Positions 29,849 through 40,348 of a DNA stretch of 64,000 nt are shown here, piece after piece; position 1 is the stretch's first letter; each line of letters begins with the position of its first letter. The position numbers and the translations under genes were made by a program. Below the pieces are notes generated by a model that worked only from the letters and a program-made list of their open reading frames with translations, did no database searches and was not told where the DNA came from. This DNA is from an uncultured Pelagibacteraceae bacterium (GTDB taxonomy: Bacteria > Pseudomonadota > Alphaproteobacteria > Pelagibacterales > Pelagibacteraceae), in NCBI GenBank assembly GCA_902555275.1, contig CACDRY010000005.1, positions 1-64,000 on the forward strand, in the 5' to 3' direction.

Positions 29849-30622
29849 ATGAATGTAAAAACAAGAAAATTAGGTAAGGGAATTACAAATGTGGTAATTA
29901 ATGATCCTAAAACCTACAATTCTCTATCATTTAAAACTTTAAGAGATCTTTTAAATACATTTATTCGGTTAGACAAAGATAATGATACTAGGGTAATAAT
30001 ATTAGAAGGTTCCGGTAAAGGTTTTAGCGCTGGTCATAATCTTAAAGAAGTAGGTGGAATAAAAAATAGGTCAAATCACCTTAAATTATTTAATCTTTGT
30101 TCAAAATTAATGATGAAAATTGTTGAAGGAAAGAAACCTGTTATTGCAAAAGTGCATGGTGCAGCGTATGCGGCCGGATGTCAGTTAGCTGCAAGTTGTG
30201 ACCTTGCATACAGCACAACAACAGCTACATTTGCAACACCTGGAGTAAATATTGGATTGTTTTGCAGTACGCCAATGGTTGCTGTTAGTAGAAAGGTGAC
30301 TAGAAAAATTATGATGAAGATGCTTTTAACTGGAGAGCCAATAAATGCTAAATATGCAAAAGATATTGGTTTAATTAATGATTGTTTTTCAAGTAAAAAA
30401 CTTAATTCAGAAGTTCTAAAAATTGCAAAAACTATTTCTTCAAAATCAAATTTAACAATTAAAATCGGTAAACAAGCTTTCTACAAACAATTAGAAATGC
30501 CATTAGGAGATGCATATAAATTTACGAGTAAAATGATGACTTTAAATATGGCCTCACAAGATGCAAAAGAGGGAATATCAGCTTTTTTACAAAAAAGAAA
30601 ACCTAACTGGAAAAATAAATAA
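29849..30622 (+). CDS. Enoyl-CoA hydratase/isomerase family protein (ECHDC3-like)
   Basis: GKGFSAGHNLKE, AAGCQLAASCDLAYS, FATPGVNIGLFCSTPMVA, AFLQKRKPNW. Confidence 0.92.
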   Translation: MNVKTRKLGKGITNVVINDPKTYNSLSFKTLRDLLNTFIRLDKDNDTRVIILEGSGKGFSAGHNLKEVGGIKNRSNHLKLFNLCSKLMMKIVEGKKPVIAKVHGAAYAAGCQLAASCDLAYSTTTATFATPGVNIGLFCSTPMVAVSRKVTRKIMMKMLLTGEPINAKYAKDIGLINDCFSSKKLNSEVLKIAKTISSKSNLTIKIGKQAFYKQLEMPLGDAYKFTSKMMTLNMASQDAKEGISAFLQKRKPNWKNK

Positions 30623-30643
30623 TAATTATTTTAAATTTAAATT

Positions 30644-31111
30644 ATGAACGACGATCAAATTAAATCCATTTTAAGAAAATCAAAAGTCATTGCAATGATT
30701 GGCGTAAGTTCTGAGAAAAAAGGGGAAGATAAAAAAAATCTTAAAAGAAAACCTGCAAACGTAGTCATGAAGTATATGCAAAACTTTGGTTATAAAGTGA
30801 TACCTATAAATCCTTTTGCAGTAGGTGAAATTGTAAATGGTGAACCAATGGTTGAAAGTTTGGATAATGTTAAAGAAGAGATCGATATAGTTGATGTTTT
30901 TAGACCTTCAAATGAGGCAGAGGGTATTGCAAAAGAAGCAATTCAAAAAGGAACTAAAGTATTATGGTTACAGTATGGAATTCATAGCGATGAGGCTAAA
31001 TTGATTGCTGACAAAGAAAATATTGAATTTATTTCCAACAGATGCATAAAACAGGAATATCAAAAACTTTTTCAAAAATCTAATCCAGTTTTTCCAGTTC
31101 TTAAAGACTAA
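30644..31111 (+). CDS. CoA-binding domain protein (YccU-like)
   Basis: SKVIAMIGVSSEKKGEDKKNLKRKPANVVMKYMQNFGYKVIPINP; DIVDVFRPSNEA; NRCIKQEYQKL. Confidence 0.93.
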   Translation: MNDDQIKSILRKSKVIAMIGVSSEKKGEDKKNLKRKPANVVMKYMQNFGYKVIPINPFAVGEIVNGEPMVESLDNVKEEIDIVDVFRPSNEAEGIAKEAIQKGTKVLWLQYGIHSDEAKLIADKENIEFISNRCIKQEYQKLFQKSNPVFPVLKD

Positions 31112-31680
31112 TGAAAAAAGTATTTTTGGTTTATGGCCATTATAATGAAAAATCTTTCAATTCAGCAATCAAAGATGTTTTTATTAAATCGGCAGAGGAA
31201 AAAGGTCATTCAGTAGAATGTATAGACTTATATAAAGAAAAATTTAACCCAGTATATGCTGGTGAAAAAGCTGATGAAGTAGTTTTAGATCACAGAAAAA
31301 AAATAGATGAAACTGATTTAATTGTCCTTGTAGCACCTATTTGGAACTATAGAATGCCAGCAATATTAGAGGGTTGGATAGATAAAGTATTAGCGCCACC
31401 CTGGGCTTTTTCTTTTAAGAAACTTATCGGAAACCATGGTTACGCTGTAGGAAAACTAAAAAGTAAAAAAGCTATTATTTTCTGCACATATGGCTCTCCA
31501 AGATTTTCAATTACAGATTTTTTTTTAAATTTACCACTTAGAAGAATTAAAAAAGGTATTTTTAATAAGTGTGGTATTTATGACATTACCTATAAACGAT
31601 ATTTTGCTGTACCATTTGTTTCAAATGAAAAAAGAATTGAATTTTTGGAAGATGTTAAAAATACAGCCAGCAATTTATAG
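31111..31680 (+). CDS. NAD(P)H dehydrogenase (quinone)/flavodoxin-like FMN protein
   Basis: VFLVYGHYNEKSFNSAI; LIVLVAPIWNYRMPAILEGWIDKVL; GSPRFSITDFFLN. Confidence 0.9.
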   Translation: MKKVFLVYGHYNEKSFNSAIKDVFIKSAEEKGHSVECIDLYKEKFNPVYAGEKADEVVLDHRKKIDETDLIVLVAPIWNYRMPAILEGWIDKVLAPPWAFSFKKLIGNHGYAVGKLKSKKAIIFCTYGSPRFSITDFFLNLPLRRIKKGIFNKCGIYDITYKRYFAVPFVSNEKRIEFLEDVKNTASNL

Positions 31681-32125
31681 TATATTCTTTCTATTAATTT
31701 TTTCTTTAAATGAATTATCTGCTGAGATAAGAAAACCAAATCCAGAGATAAAGCCAAGAGAAGTTATTGAGATACAACTCAATGCTTTGATGAGGAACGA
31801 TAGTCCTGAAAAAGACAGTGGTATTATTCAAACCTGGTTTTTTGCTCACCCAAATAATCAAAGAGTTACAGGACCTATTGAGAGATTTAAAAACATGATT
31901 AAGACCGATTCTTATTCGATGCTTTTAAATCATGAAAATTATGAAATTGTAGAAGTTTATAAATCAAAAGGTGTTTCGACATTTGAAGTTACCATTATGG
32001 ACAAGGATAAAAAGTATTACAAATTCAAATGGCAAGTTGAAAAATATGAAATTGACGGATTTTTAAAAAATTGTTGGCTAACTACTGCTGTATCTCAACC
32101 AATGCCAATGGGTTCTTCTATTTAA
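31652..32125 (+). CDS. DUF4864-like exported protein
   Basis: Likely start ATG 31652 giving MLKIQPAIYSIFFLLIFSLNELSA signal peptide; VIEIQLNALMRNDSPEKDSGI. The track ORF begins too early. Confidence 0.7.
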   Translation: MLKIQPAIYSIFFLLIFSLNELSAEIRKPNPEIKPREVIEIQLNALMRNDSPEKDSGIIQTWFFAHPNNQRVTGPIERFKNMIKTDSYSMLLNHENYEIVEVYKSKGVSTFEVTIMDKDKKYYKFKWQVEKYEIDGFLKNCWLTTAVSQPMPMGSSI

Positions 32126-32340
32126 TGAAAAAACCAAGTTTTCCAGTAAGAATTGCAATACTAATGGCAATACTTTGCATTCCACCAATTGGCGCCACTC
32201 AGATAGGATGGTATTATTTTGGGCAAACTATGGGAGTAAATTTTGGTATGGCCGCAGGAGTGGTAAGTGTAATAACTGCCGCATATTTAATGTACCAAAT
32301 GGGTTGGAGAGATGACGATGATGATGATTATCCCTATTAG
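32125..32340 (+). CDS. Small membrane protein with Asp-rich C-terminus
   Basis: ATG 32125 overlaps the upstream stop; two hydrophobic segments, ends GWRDDDDDDYPY. Confidence 0.7.
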   Translation: MKKPSFPVRIAILMAILCIPPIGATQIGWYYFGQTMGVNFGMAAGVVSVITAAYLMYQMGWRDDDDDDYPY

Positions 32341-32380
32341 AATTATGTTTAGTTTATAGAAAAAATTTAGTAAAAATCGC

Positions 32381-34816
32381 ATGATGAAATCAAAAGCAAA
32401 AGTTGTAGTAGTAGGTGGTGGAGTAGTTGGTGTTAGCGCTCTGTATCATTTAGCTAAGAAAGGCTGGTCTGATGTTGTTTTGATTGAAAGAAAGGAATTA
32501 ACCTCAGGTTCAACATGGCATGCAGCTGGATTACTTCCATTATTTAATATGAGCTACTCAGTTGGCCAATTACATAAATATGCAGTTAATCTTTATAAAA
32601 GTTTAGAAGAAGAAACAGGCAAGAACGTCGGTTTCAGTGTTGTTTCAAATATTAGATTAGCAGACAACAAAGATAGAATGGATGAGTATCATCAATACGC
32701 TGGAGTTGCAAAAACTATAGGAGTAGATGTAAAATTTCTAACACCAGACCAAGTAAAAGAAATTTGGCCTTTGTGTAATACAAATGATTTAATTGGAGCA
32801 ATACAACATCCTGAAGATGGATACATTCAACCAGCTGATTTAACGCAAGCATTAGCTACGGGCGCAAGAAATAGAGGTGCTGAGATTTACAGAAATACAA
32901 CGGTTCTTGCAATGAAACAAAATAAAGATGGATGGGTTGTTGAAACAGATAAGGGATCTATTGAGTGTGAACACGTAATTTCATGTTCAGGAAATTTTGC
33001 TAGACAAACTGGCAAGATGGTTGGTTTAGATATTCCAGTAATACCAGTTGAACATCAATATATTGTAACAGAACCACATCCAGAAATTCAAAAAAGAAAA
33101 AAAGAAGGTCTTCCTGAAATGGGAGTTTTAAGAGATAGCGATAGCAGATGGTATATGAGAGAAGAAGCAGGTGGTTTAATTTTAGGACCATATGAAGATG
33201 GTGCTCCTGCCTGTTATGTAAATGGTCCTTCAAAAGAGTCTGAGTATGAACTTTTTCAAGAAGATTTAGATAGGCTTGCTCCTCATATTGAAGGAGCTAT
33301 TCATAGAGTCCCAGCATTTGGAGAAGTAGGTGTTAAAAAAGTTTACAACGGTGCTATTTGCTATACTCCAGATGGAAATCCGATAGTTGGTCCAGCATGG
33401 GGATTAAAAAACTTTTGGATTAATGAAGGTCATAGTTTTGGTATTACCGCAGCTGGGGGAGCTGGATGGCAACTAGCTGAATGGATTGTTGATGGAGAAC
33501 CTACAATAGACATGCTTGGTGTAGAACCAAGAAGATATGGCGATTATTGTTCAAAATCTTATCTTAAAGAAAAAAATGAAGAGGCTTACAGTCATGTGTT
33601 TATAACTCACTTTCCAGATGAAGAAAGACCAGCCGCAAGACCTTTAAGAACAGCCCCGTGTTATGACAGAATGAAAAGTCTTGGTGCAGTTTTTGGTCAA
33701 AAATTTGGGTGGGAAAGACCAAACTTTTTTGCAACTGATGGCATGGAACAAAAGGATGATTGGTCATTTAGAAGATCTAATTGGTTCAAGGCAGTTGAAA
33801 AAGAGTGCAAAAATGTAAAAGAAAATGTTGGACTACTAGATATGACTGCATTTGCTAAGTGCAGAATTAAAGGACCTGGAGCAGAGGAATTTTTAGATAA
33901 GTTGGTAGCTAATAAACTACCAAAAAAAGTTGGTAGAATTAATTTATGTCATGCATTGAATACAAAAGGAGGAGTTCATTCAGAATTTACAATAATGAGA
34001 GAGTCAGAAAATAGTTTTTATCTTGTTTCTGCTGGAGCTTATCAAAGATTGGATCACGATTGGATATTTGGTTGGATGCCAAAAGATGGGTCAGTTCAAT
34101 TTGAGAACTTAACAAATAGTAAAGGTGTACTTGTAGTATCAGGACCGAAAGCTAGAGAATTAATGCAAAGGGTGTCAAATGATGATTTTTCAAATGAAAA
34201 TTTTAAATGGTTAAGCGCAAAACAAGTTGACGTTGGCTTTGCACCAGTAAATGCAATGAGAGTTAATTTTGTTGGAGAGCTTGGATGGGAACTTCATCAT
34301 CCTATTGAATATCAAAATCATATTTTCGATAAACTTATGGATGCAGGTCAAGACCTAGGTTTAAAACCTTATGGTATTAGAGCAATGAACAGTTTAAGAG
34401 TTGAAAAATCCTACAAACTAGTTGGAACTGAATTATCAATTGAGTATTCACCTTACGAAAGTGGTTTAGATAGATTTATTCATCCAAACAAAGGAAGTTT
34501 TATTGGACTTGATGCTTTAAATAAATGGAGAGAAAAAGGCTTTGATAATAAGCTTGTTACTTTAGAGGTTCACGAAACTAATGATGCAGATGTATTAGGA
34601 AATAACCCGATTTATGAAAATGGTAGTGTTGTAGGACGTGCAACTGGTGGTGACTTTGGATTTAGATTAGGAAAATCTATCGCACTAGGAATGGTTAAAC
34701 CTGAGTTAGCAAATGTTGGACAAAAACTAAGGATTGATATACTTGGTAAAATGCATGAGGCAACAATTTTAGAAGAAAGTCCTTACGATGCAGAAAATAA
34801 ATTATTGAGAGCTTAA
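32381..34816 (+). CDS. Dimethylglycine/sarcosine dehydrogenase-type FAD-GcvT fusion (copy 2)
   Basis: [39 protein letters not shown]-terminal GcvT domain; track start MM, ATG 32381 or 32384. Confidence 0.94.
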   Translation: MMKSKAKVVVVGGGVVGVSALYHLAKKGWSDVVLIERKELTSGSTWHAAGLLPLFNMSYSVGQLHKYAVNLYKSLEEETGKNVGFSVVSNIRLADNKDRMDEYHQYAGVAKTIGVDVKFLTPDQVKEIWPLCNTNDLIGAIQHPEDGYIQPADLTQALATGARNRGAEIYRNTTVLAMKQNKDGWVVETDKGSIECEHVISCSGNFARQTGKMVGLDIPVIPVEHQYIVTEPHPEIQKRKKEGLPEMGVLRDSDSRWYMREEAGGLILGPYEDGAPACYVNGPSKESEYELFQEDLDRLAPHIEGAIHRVPAFGEVGVKKVYNGAICYTPDGNPIVGPAWGLKNFWINEGHSFGITAAGGAGWQLAEWIVDGEPTIDMLGVEPRRYGDYCSKSYLKEKNEEAYSHVFITHFPDEERPAARPLRTAPCYDRMKSLGAVFGQKFGWERPNFFATDGMEQKDDWSFRRSNWFKAVEKECKNVKENVGLLDMTAFAKCRIKGPGAEEFLDKLVANKLPKKVGRINLCHALNTKGGVHSEFTIMRESENSFYLVSAGAYQRLDHDWIFGWMPKDGSVQFENLTNSKGVLVVSGPKARELMQRVSNDDFSNENFKWLSAKQVDVGFAPVNAMRVNFVGELGWELHHPIEYQNHIFDKLMDAGQDLGLKPYGIRAMNSLRVEKSYKLVGTELSIEYSPYESGLDRFIHPNKGSFIGLDALNKWREKGFDNKLVTLEVHETNDADVLGNNPIYENGSVVGRATGGDFGFRLGKSIALGMVKPELANVGQKLRIDILGKMHEATILEESPYDAENKLLRA

Positions 34817-35565
34817 TGAAAATTTTAGTCGCTGTAAAAAGAGTTATTGATTATAACGTTCAAATTAGAGTTAAAGAAGACGGTAGTGGAGTTGTTACTG
34901 ATAATGTTAAAATGTCAACAAACCCACCGGATGATAATGCTATTGAAGAAGCTGTAAAAATTAAAGAGGCAGGTAAAGCAACTGAGATAATAGCAGTTAC
35001 TGTTGGTGAAGAGAAAGCTCAAGAAACAGTTAGAAAAGCTTTAGCAGTAGGAGCGGATAGAGGAATTCATGTAAAGGTTGATGGCAACATTGAGCCTCTT
35101 GCTGTTTCTAAAATTTTAAAAAAAATTGTTGAAAAAGAAAATCCAGACTTAGTTTTTATGGGTAAACAAGCAATTGATGATGACTGTAATCAAACAGGCC
35201 AAATGTTAGCAGCACATTTAAATTGGCCACAAGCAACTTTTGCCTCAAAAATAGAAGTAAACGATAAATCATTACAAGTGACTAGAGAAGTGGATGAAGG
35301 TTTAGAAACAATTGAAGTTAATACACCAGCTATTGTTACATGTGATTTAAGATTAAATGAGCCAAGATATGCGTCACTGCCAAATATCATGAAGGCTAAG
35401 AAAAAACCTATTGAACAGATTAATGCGTCAGATCTAGGAGTTGATACAAACCCTAGAATAGAACATATTAAGATCGAAGAACCGCCAAAAAGAAAAGCGG
35501 GTATTAAAGTTGCAAGTGTTGAGGAATTGGTACAAAAATTAAAAAATGAGGCTAAGGTAATTTAA
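34816..35565 (+). CDS. etfB: Electron transfer flavoprotein subunit beta
   Basis: [29 protein letters not shown]-beta signature [44 protein letters not shown]. Confidence 0.98.
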   Translation: MKILVAVKRVIDYNVQIRVKEDGSGVVTDNVKMSTNPPDDNAIEEAVKIKEAGKATEIIAVTVGEEKAQETVRKALAVGADRGIHVKVDGNIEPLAVSKILKKIVEKENPDLVFMGKQAIDDDCNQTGQMLAAHLNWPQATFASKIEVNDKSLQVTREVDEGLETIEVNTPAIVTCDLRLNEPRYASLPNIMKAKKKPIEQINASDLGVDTNPRIEHIKIEEPPKRKAGIKVASVEELVQKLKNEAKVI

Positions 35566-36518
35566 TGTCAGTTTTATTAATAGCAGAGCATAACAACAAA
35601 GAAGTAAAACCATTTACTTTAAATGCGATTACAGCTTCATCACAAATAGATCAAGATCTTCATGTTTTGTTAATTGGAAGTAAGGCAGATGATGTTGCAA
35701 AATCTTTGTCTGAAATTCCTTTAGTAAAAAAAGTTCTTCATATAGATCATGAAATTTATGAAAATTATATTGCTGAGAATTATACTGCAGCAATTTTAAA
35801 ACACGCTGATAAATATTCACATATTATTTGCTCAGCAAATACATTTGGAAAAAACCTTATGCCACGAGTTGCAGCATTATTAGATATTTCACAAGTAAGT
35901 GATATTATAAAAGTTATATCTCCTGATACCTTTTTAAGACCAATTTATGCTGGAAATGCATTTGCTACAGTTAAAAGTAACGATGAAAAAAAATGTGTTA
36001 CTATAAGACCAACATCATTTGAAGCGGCTGAAACAACTGGAGGATCTGCCGAAATAGAAAAAATAGATGCAGCAGACCAAACTGAAAATACGAAATTTAT
36101 TAATAGAGAAGAAATCAAATCAGATAGACCTGAATTAGGTACAGCTAGAATTGTAATTTCAGGTGGTAGAGGCTTGCAAAGCGGAGAAAATTTCAAATTA
36201 ATAACTGATGTAGCGGATAAATTAAATGCTGCAATAGGAGCTTCAAGAGCTGCGGTTGATGCTGGATATATTACAAACGAACATCAAGTAGGACAAACAG
36301 GAAAAGTTGTTGTACCTGATCTTTATATAGCAGTTGGAATTTCTGGAGCCATTCAACATTTAGCAGGAATGAAAGAAAGTAAAGTTATTGTTGCTATAAA
36401 TAAAGATGGTGAAGCACCTATTTTTAGTGTCGCAGATTACGGCCTAGAAGCTGATTTATTCGAAGCACTTCCTCAATTCTTAGAGGAACTGAACAAATTA
36501 AACACTATACAAAAATAA
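35565..36518 (+). CDS. etfA: Electron transfer flavoprotein subunit alpha
   Basis: VISGGRGL, GASRAAVDAGY, QVGQTGKVVVPDLYIAVGISGAIQHLAGMK. Confidence 0.98.
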   Translation: MSVLLIAEHNNKEVKPFTLNAITASSQIDQDLHVLLIGSKADDVAKSLSEIPLVKKVLHIDHEIYENYIAENYTAAILKHADKYSHIICSANTFGKNLMPRVAALLDISQVSDIIKVISPDTFLRPIYAGNAFATVKSNDEKKCVTIRPTSFEAAETTGGSAEIEKIDAADQTENTKFINREEIKSDRPELGTARIVISGGRGLQSGENFKLITDVADKLNAAIGASRAAVDAGYITNEHQVGQTGKVVVPDLYIAVGISGAIQHLAGMKESKVIVAINKDGEAPIFSVADYGLEADLFEALPQFLEELNKLNTIQK

Positions 36519-36539
36519 CAAATACTGTAAGAAATTAGT

Positions 36540-38159
36540 ATGTCCAGAGAAGTGATGGAATACGATGTTGTAATCGTAGGTGGCGGACCATCGGGACTTT
36601 CAACTGCGATAAAATTAAAGCAGTTAAATCCAGATATTAATGTCTGCCTTCTAGAAAAAGCATCTGAAATAGGTGCACATATTTTATCCGGGAACGTGTT
36701 TGAAACACGAGCCTTAGATGAACTATTGCCAAATTGGAAAGATCTTAATCCACCAATTAAAACAAAAGTTAACAAAGAAAAGTTTCTATTTCTAGGAAAG
36801 ACAAAAAAAATTAGTTGGCCAACTTGGTTATTACCTAAAGTACAACAAAATCATAACAATTATATTATTAGTCTAGCTAATCTATGCAGGTGGTTAGCAG
36901 AACAAGCTGAAGCTCTTGGAGTTGAAATATTCCCAGGTTTTCCTGCAAGTGAAGTTTTATATAATGAAGATGGTTCTGTTAAGGGTGTAGCAACTCAAGA
37001 TATGGGTTTAGATAAAGAAGGTAATAAAAAAGACGGTTATGAACCAGGAATGGAACTTCACGCAAAAGTTACAGTTTTTGCTGAAGGGTGCAGAGGACAT
37101 TTAGGAAAAGAATTAATCAAAAAATTTGATTTAGATAAAGGAAAAGATCCACAACAGTATGGAATAGGATTTAAAGAAATTTGGGAATTAAAAGAAGAAA
37201 ATCACGACGAAGGTCTAGTGATGCATACTGCAGGTTGGCCATTAGATAATAGCACCTACGGGGGAAGCTTTGTTTATCATGCTGAAAATAAACAAATATT
37301 TTTAGGATATGTCATTGGTCTTGATTATAAAAATCCACATCTTTCACCATTTGACGAATTTCAAAAGTTTAAAACTCATCCTGCGATTAGATCAATATTA
37401 GAAGGTGGTAAAAGAATATCATACGGAGCAAGAGCATTAATAGAGGGAGGTTTTCAAAGTCTACCTAAGATGTTTATGCCAGGTGCATTATTAGTTGGTT
37501 GTGATGCTGGTACATTAAATATGCCAAAAATTAAAGGATCACATACTGCAATGAAAAGTGGAATGATTGCAGCGGAAACTATTATTGATCACATAAAATC
37601 AAGCAAAGAATTATCTTATTATGAGGAAAAATTTAAAAAAAGTTGGGTTTATAAAGAGTTATATGAGGCTAGAAATGTTAAACCTAGCTTTAGCTGGGGT
37701 TTAATTCTTGGAATAATATTTACAGGAATCGATCAAATTTTATTTAAAGGAAGATTGCCATTTACACTTAAACATAAACATGCTGATCACGAAACTTTAA
37801 AACCAGCAAGTGAAATGCCAAAAATAGATTACCCAAAACCAGATAATGTTATTACATTTGATAAAACAAGTTCAGTTTATCTAACAGGAACTAATCATGC
37901 TGAAAATCAACCAGTACATCTTCAACTTAAAGACAAAGATTTACCAATAAAATATACTTTAGGTAAATACGATGAGCCTGCGCAAAGATACTGTCCAGTT
38001 GGAGTTTATGAAATTCAAAAAGAAAATGATAATGAGAAATTTGTAATAAATTCTCAAAATTGCATTCATTGTAAAACTTGCGATATAAAAGAGCCATCAC
38101 AAAATATTACATGGGTTACACCTGAAGGTGGAGGTGGACCTAAGTATGGAAATATGTAG
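36540..38159 (+). CDS. Electron transfer flavoprotein-ubiquinone oxidoreductase
   Basis: DVVIVGGGPSGLSTAIKLKQL; GGFQSLPKMFMPGALLVGCDAGTLNMPKIKGSHTAMKSG; CIHCKTCDIKEPSQNITWVTPEGGGGPKYGNM. Confidence 0.98.
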   Translation: MSREVMEYDVVIVGGGPSGLSTAIKLKQLNPDINVCLLEKASEIGAHILSGNVFETRALDELLPNWKDLNPPIKTKVNKEKFLFLGKTKKISWPTWLLPKVQQNHNNYIISLANLCRWLAEQAEALGVEIFPGFPASEVLYNEDGSVKGVATQDMGLDKEGNKKDGYEPGMELHAKVTVFAEGCRGHLGKELIKKFDLDKGKDPQQYGIGFKEIWELKEENHDEGLVMHTAGWPLDNSTYGGSFVYHAENKQIFLGYVIGLDYKNPHLSPFDEFQKFKTHPAIRSILEGGKRISYGARALIEGGFQSLPKMFMPGALLVGCDAGTLNMPKIKGSHTAMKSGMIAAETIIDHIKSSKELSYYEEKFKKSWVYKELYEARNVKPSFSWGLILGIIFTGIDQILFKGRLPFTLKHKHADHETLKPASEMPKIDYPKPDNVITFDKTSSVYLTGTNHAENQPVHLQLKDKDLPIKYTLGKYDEPAQRYCPVGVYEIQKENDNEKFVINSQNCIHCKTCDIKEPSQNITWVTPEGGGGPKYGNM

Positions 38160-38534
38160 TTAAGAAAGATCTATTGCAAATCTTTTTAAAGTTTCAAGCG
38201 GTATATATTTAAGTGTATTTTTATGAGTTCTTTTTATGAATATAGGACAACCTTTACCAGCCTCAACTGCTTTAGCATACCAACTTGCACAAACACACCA
38301 TCCATCACCGTCTTTTAAACCAGGAAATCCAAATTCTGGATGAGGCGTGATTAAATCATTTCCTGCTTCTTTTAACCATTCCAAAAATTCATTTGTTACT
38401 TTTGCACAAACTGTATGTATTCCTCTATCATTTTCGTCTGTATTACAGCATCCATCGCGAAACCAGCCAGTTAGAGGGTTATTTGAACATTCTTCTAATT
38501 GCTCATTTAAAACGTTTATTTGATTTTTCTTCAT
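38160..38534 (-). CDS. DUF2237 family protein
   Basis: NPLTGWFRDGCCNTDENDRGIHTVCAKVTNEFLEW, GFPGLKDGDGWCVCASWYAKA. Confidence 0.92.
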   Translation of the reverse strand: MKKNQINVLNEQLEECSNNPLTGWFRDGCCNTDENDRGIHTVCAKVTNEFLEWLKEAGNDLITPHPEFGFPGLKDGDGWCVCASWYAKAVEAGKGCPIFIKRTHKNTLKYIPLETLKRFAIDLS

Positions 38535-39181
38535 TACTTATAAATATCGTAAATATCCTCGTCTATATATGCATTAAAAGAAATAGATCTTCTCTCTTCA
38601 TTTGTACCTTTAAAGGGATATACTGTATGCATTAAGTAATTTGGAAAAAGGTAAAAATCACCTATAGATGGTTTTATTTGTAATTTAGAATTTGATAAAA
38701 ATTGTCTTGAACCATGAATTAAAGTAAGACGTCCTCCAAGATATTCTCTGTCTCTTTTTTCCTGAAAATGTTTTCCAAGTGTTTCAGGAATTTTTAAAAA
38801 TCCAGCACCAGAGATATGGCCACCATGCCAGTGAACTGGATTATATTCATCCTTAAATTGTCTAACTACCCATGAATTAATTAAGTTAAATTTTTTTACT
38901 TCTCTGTTCTGCATAATTTTAATCCATTTTTGAACAGACGATGCTAAAAAATTTAACCAACCAGATGCTTCCATAAATTCATTTTCAAGTCTAAATTCTT
39001 GACTGACATCACCTGCTAAATTATTACCATAATCTAGCTCACTCATTTTGTCTGAGTCTGTTATTGTTTTGTCAATATATTTGTTTATTTCATTTAAAAT
39101 ATTATTGGGGATTTTGACTTTAGCTATTGAAGGCCCAAATGGCCTAGAAACTGAGAAATTTTCATCTATTTTAATTTCCAT
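38534..39181 (-). CDS. Putative 2OG-Fe(II) oxygenase (TIGR02466-like)
   Basis: PVHWHGGHISGAGFLKIP; GDFYLFPNYLMHTVYPFKGTNEERRSISFNAY. Confidence 0.8.
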   Translation of the reverse strand: MEIKIDENFSVSRPFGPSIAKVKIPNNILNEINKYIDKTITDSDKMSELDYGNNLAGDVSQEFRLENEFMEASGWLNFLASSVQKWIKIMQNREVKKFNLINSWVVRQFKDEYNPVHWHGGHISGAGFLKIPETLGKHFQEKRDREYLGGRLTLIHGSRQFLSNSKLQIKPSIGDFYLFPNYLMHTVYPFKGTNEERRSISFNAYIDEDIYDIYK

Positions 39182-39184
39182 CAG

Positions 39185-39652
39185 TTATATCTTTGTTGGA
39201 TTAGGTTGTCCTTTATAAACAACTTCTGGATCAAATTTTTTCTTTTCTTCTTCAAACTTCATTTCTACTTTACGTCCATTTTCAATTTTACCTGTGGGCA
39301 CTGATCGATAAAAACATGATCTGTAACCAACATGACAACTTGCACCATCACCAATATCTACAGTTATCCAAACTGCATCTTGATCGTCATCAATTCTAAT
39401 TTCTTTAACTTTTTGAGTAAAGCCACTAGTTTTCCCTTTATGCCAAATTTCTTTTCTAGATCTGCTCCAGTAGTGAGCTTCTTTTGTTTCTATTGTTAAT
39501 TTTAAAGCTTCAACATTCATATATCCGTGCATTAGAATCTCTTTGGTTTCAGCACATGTTGTAATTACAGGGATTAAACCATCATTATCGAATTTTGGGG
39601 ATAATAGGTTACCTTCCTCTATATCAGCGACATTTTCTCTTTTTTTAAACAT
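39185..39652 (-). CDS. hisI: Phosphoribosyl-AMP cyclohydrolase
   Basis: PVITTCAETKEILMHGYMNVEALKLTIETKEAHYWSRSRKEIWHKGKTSG; QDAVWITVDIGDGASCHVGYRSCFYR. Confidence 0.95.
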   Translation of the reverse strand: MFKKRENVADIEEGNLLSPKFDNDGLIPVITTCAETKEILMHGYMNVEALKLTIETKEAHYWSRSRKEIWHKGKTSGFTQKVKEIRIDDDQDAVWITVDIGDGASCHVGYRSCFYRSVPTGKIENGRKVEMKFEEEKKKFDPEVVYKGQPNPTKI

Positions 39653-39732
39653 ATATAAGTCGCAATATCTAACATATTACTGAATATATTAAATATTTTA
39701 AATTTAAGGATTTATATATATAAAAACCCATC

Positions 39733-40335
39733 ATGAAATTAGTAAAAAACGAAAATAACAAAAATACTGAGGTTGTAACAGATGAAGAGGCACGTGAAGC
39801 GTTTGTTAAAATCTTAAAATGGCTAGGTGAAGATCCATCTAGAGAAGGTTTATTAGAAACTCCTAAAAGGGTTACGAAAGCATTCAAAGAGTACTTTAAA
39901 GGTTACAAAGAGGATCCTAAAGAAATTTTAAGCAAAACTTTTGGGGATGTTGAAGGCTACAGTGATATGGTAGTTCAAAAAAATATTTCTGTACAAAGCC
40001 ACTGTGAACATCATATGGCACCTATTATTGGAATCGCACATGTTGCTTATATTCCAAATGAGAGAGTTGTTGGATTAAGTAAGATTGCAAGAGTAGTGGA
40101 AGTTTTTTCAAAAAGGCTTCAAACACAGGAAAGATTAACAGTTCAAATAGCAAATACATTAATGGAGTCATTAGATGCTAAAGGTGTTGCAGTAACAATT
40201 GACTCAACTCACCAGTGTATGACTATGCGAGGTATTAAAAAGGAACAAGCTACAACTGTTACTAATTTTTATTTAGGTCAATTTAAAGACGATCTTAGTT
40301 ATCAGAATAGATATTTGCGATTTATTGCAAAATAG
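39733..40335 (+). CDS. folE: GTP cyclohydrolase I
   Basis: PSREGLLETPKRVTKAF, SHCEHHMAPIIGIAHVAYIP, RVVEVFSKRLQTQERLTVQIA. Confidence 0.98.
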   Translation: MKLVKNENNKNTEVVTDEEAREAFVKILKWLGEDPSREGLLETPKRVTKAFKEYFKGYKEDPKEILSKTFGDVEGYSDMVVQKNISVQSHCEHHMAPIIGIAHVAYIPNERVVGLSKIARVVEVFSKRLQTQERLTVQIANTLMESLDAKGVAVTIDSTHQCMTMRGIKKEQATTVTNFYLGQFKDDLSYQNRYLRFIAK

Positions 40336-40348
40336 AGTTTAATTATAC

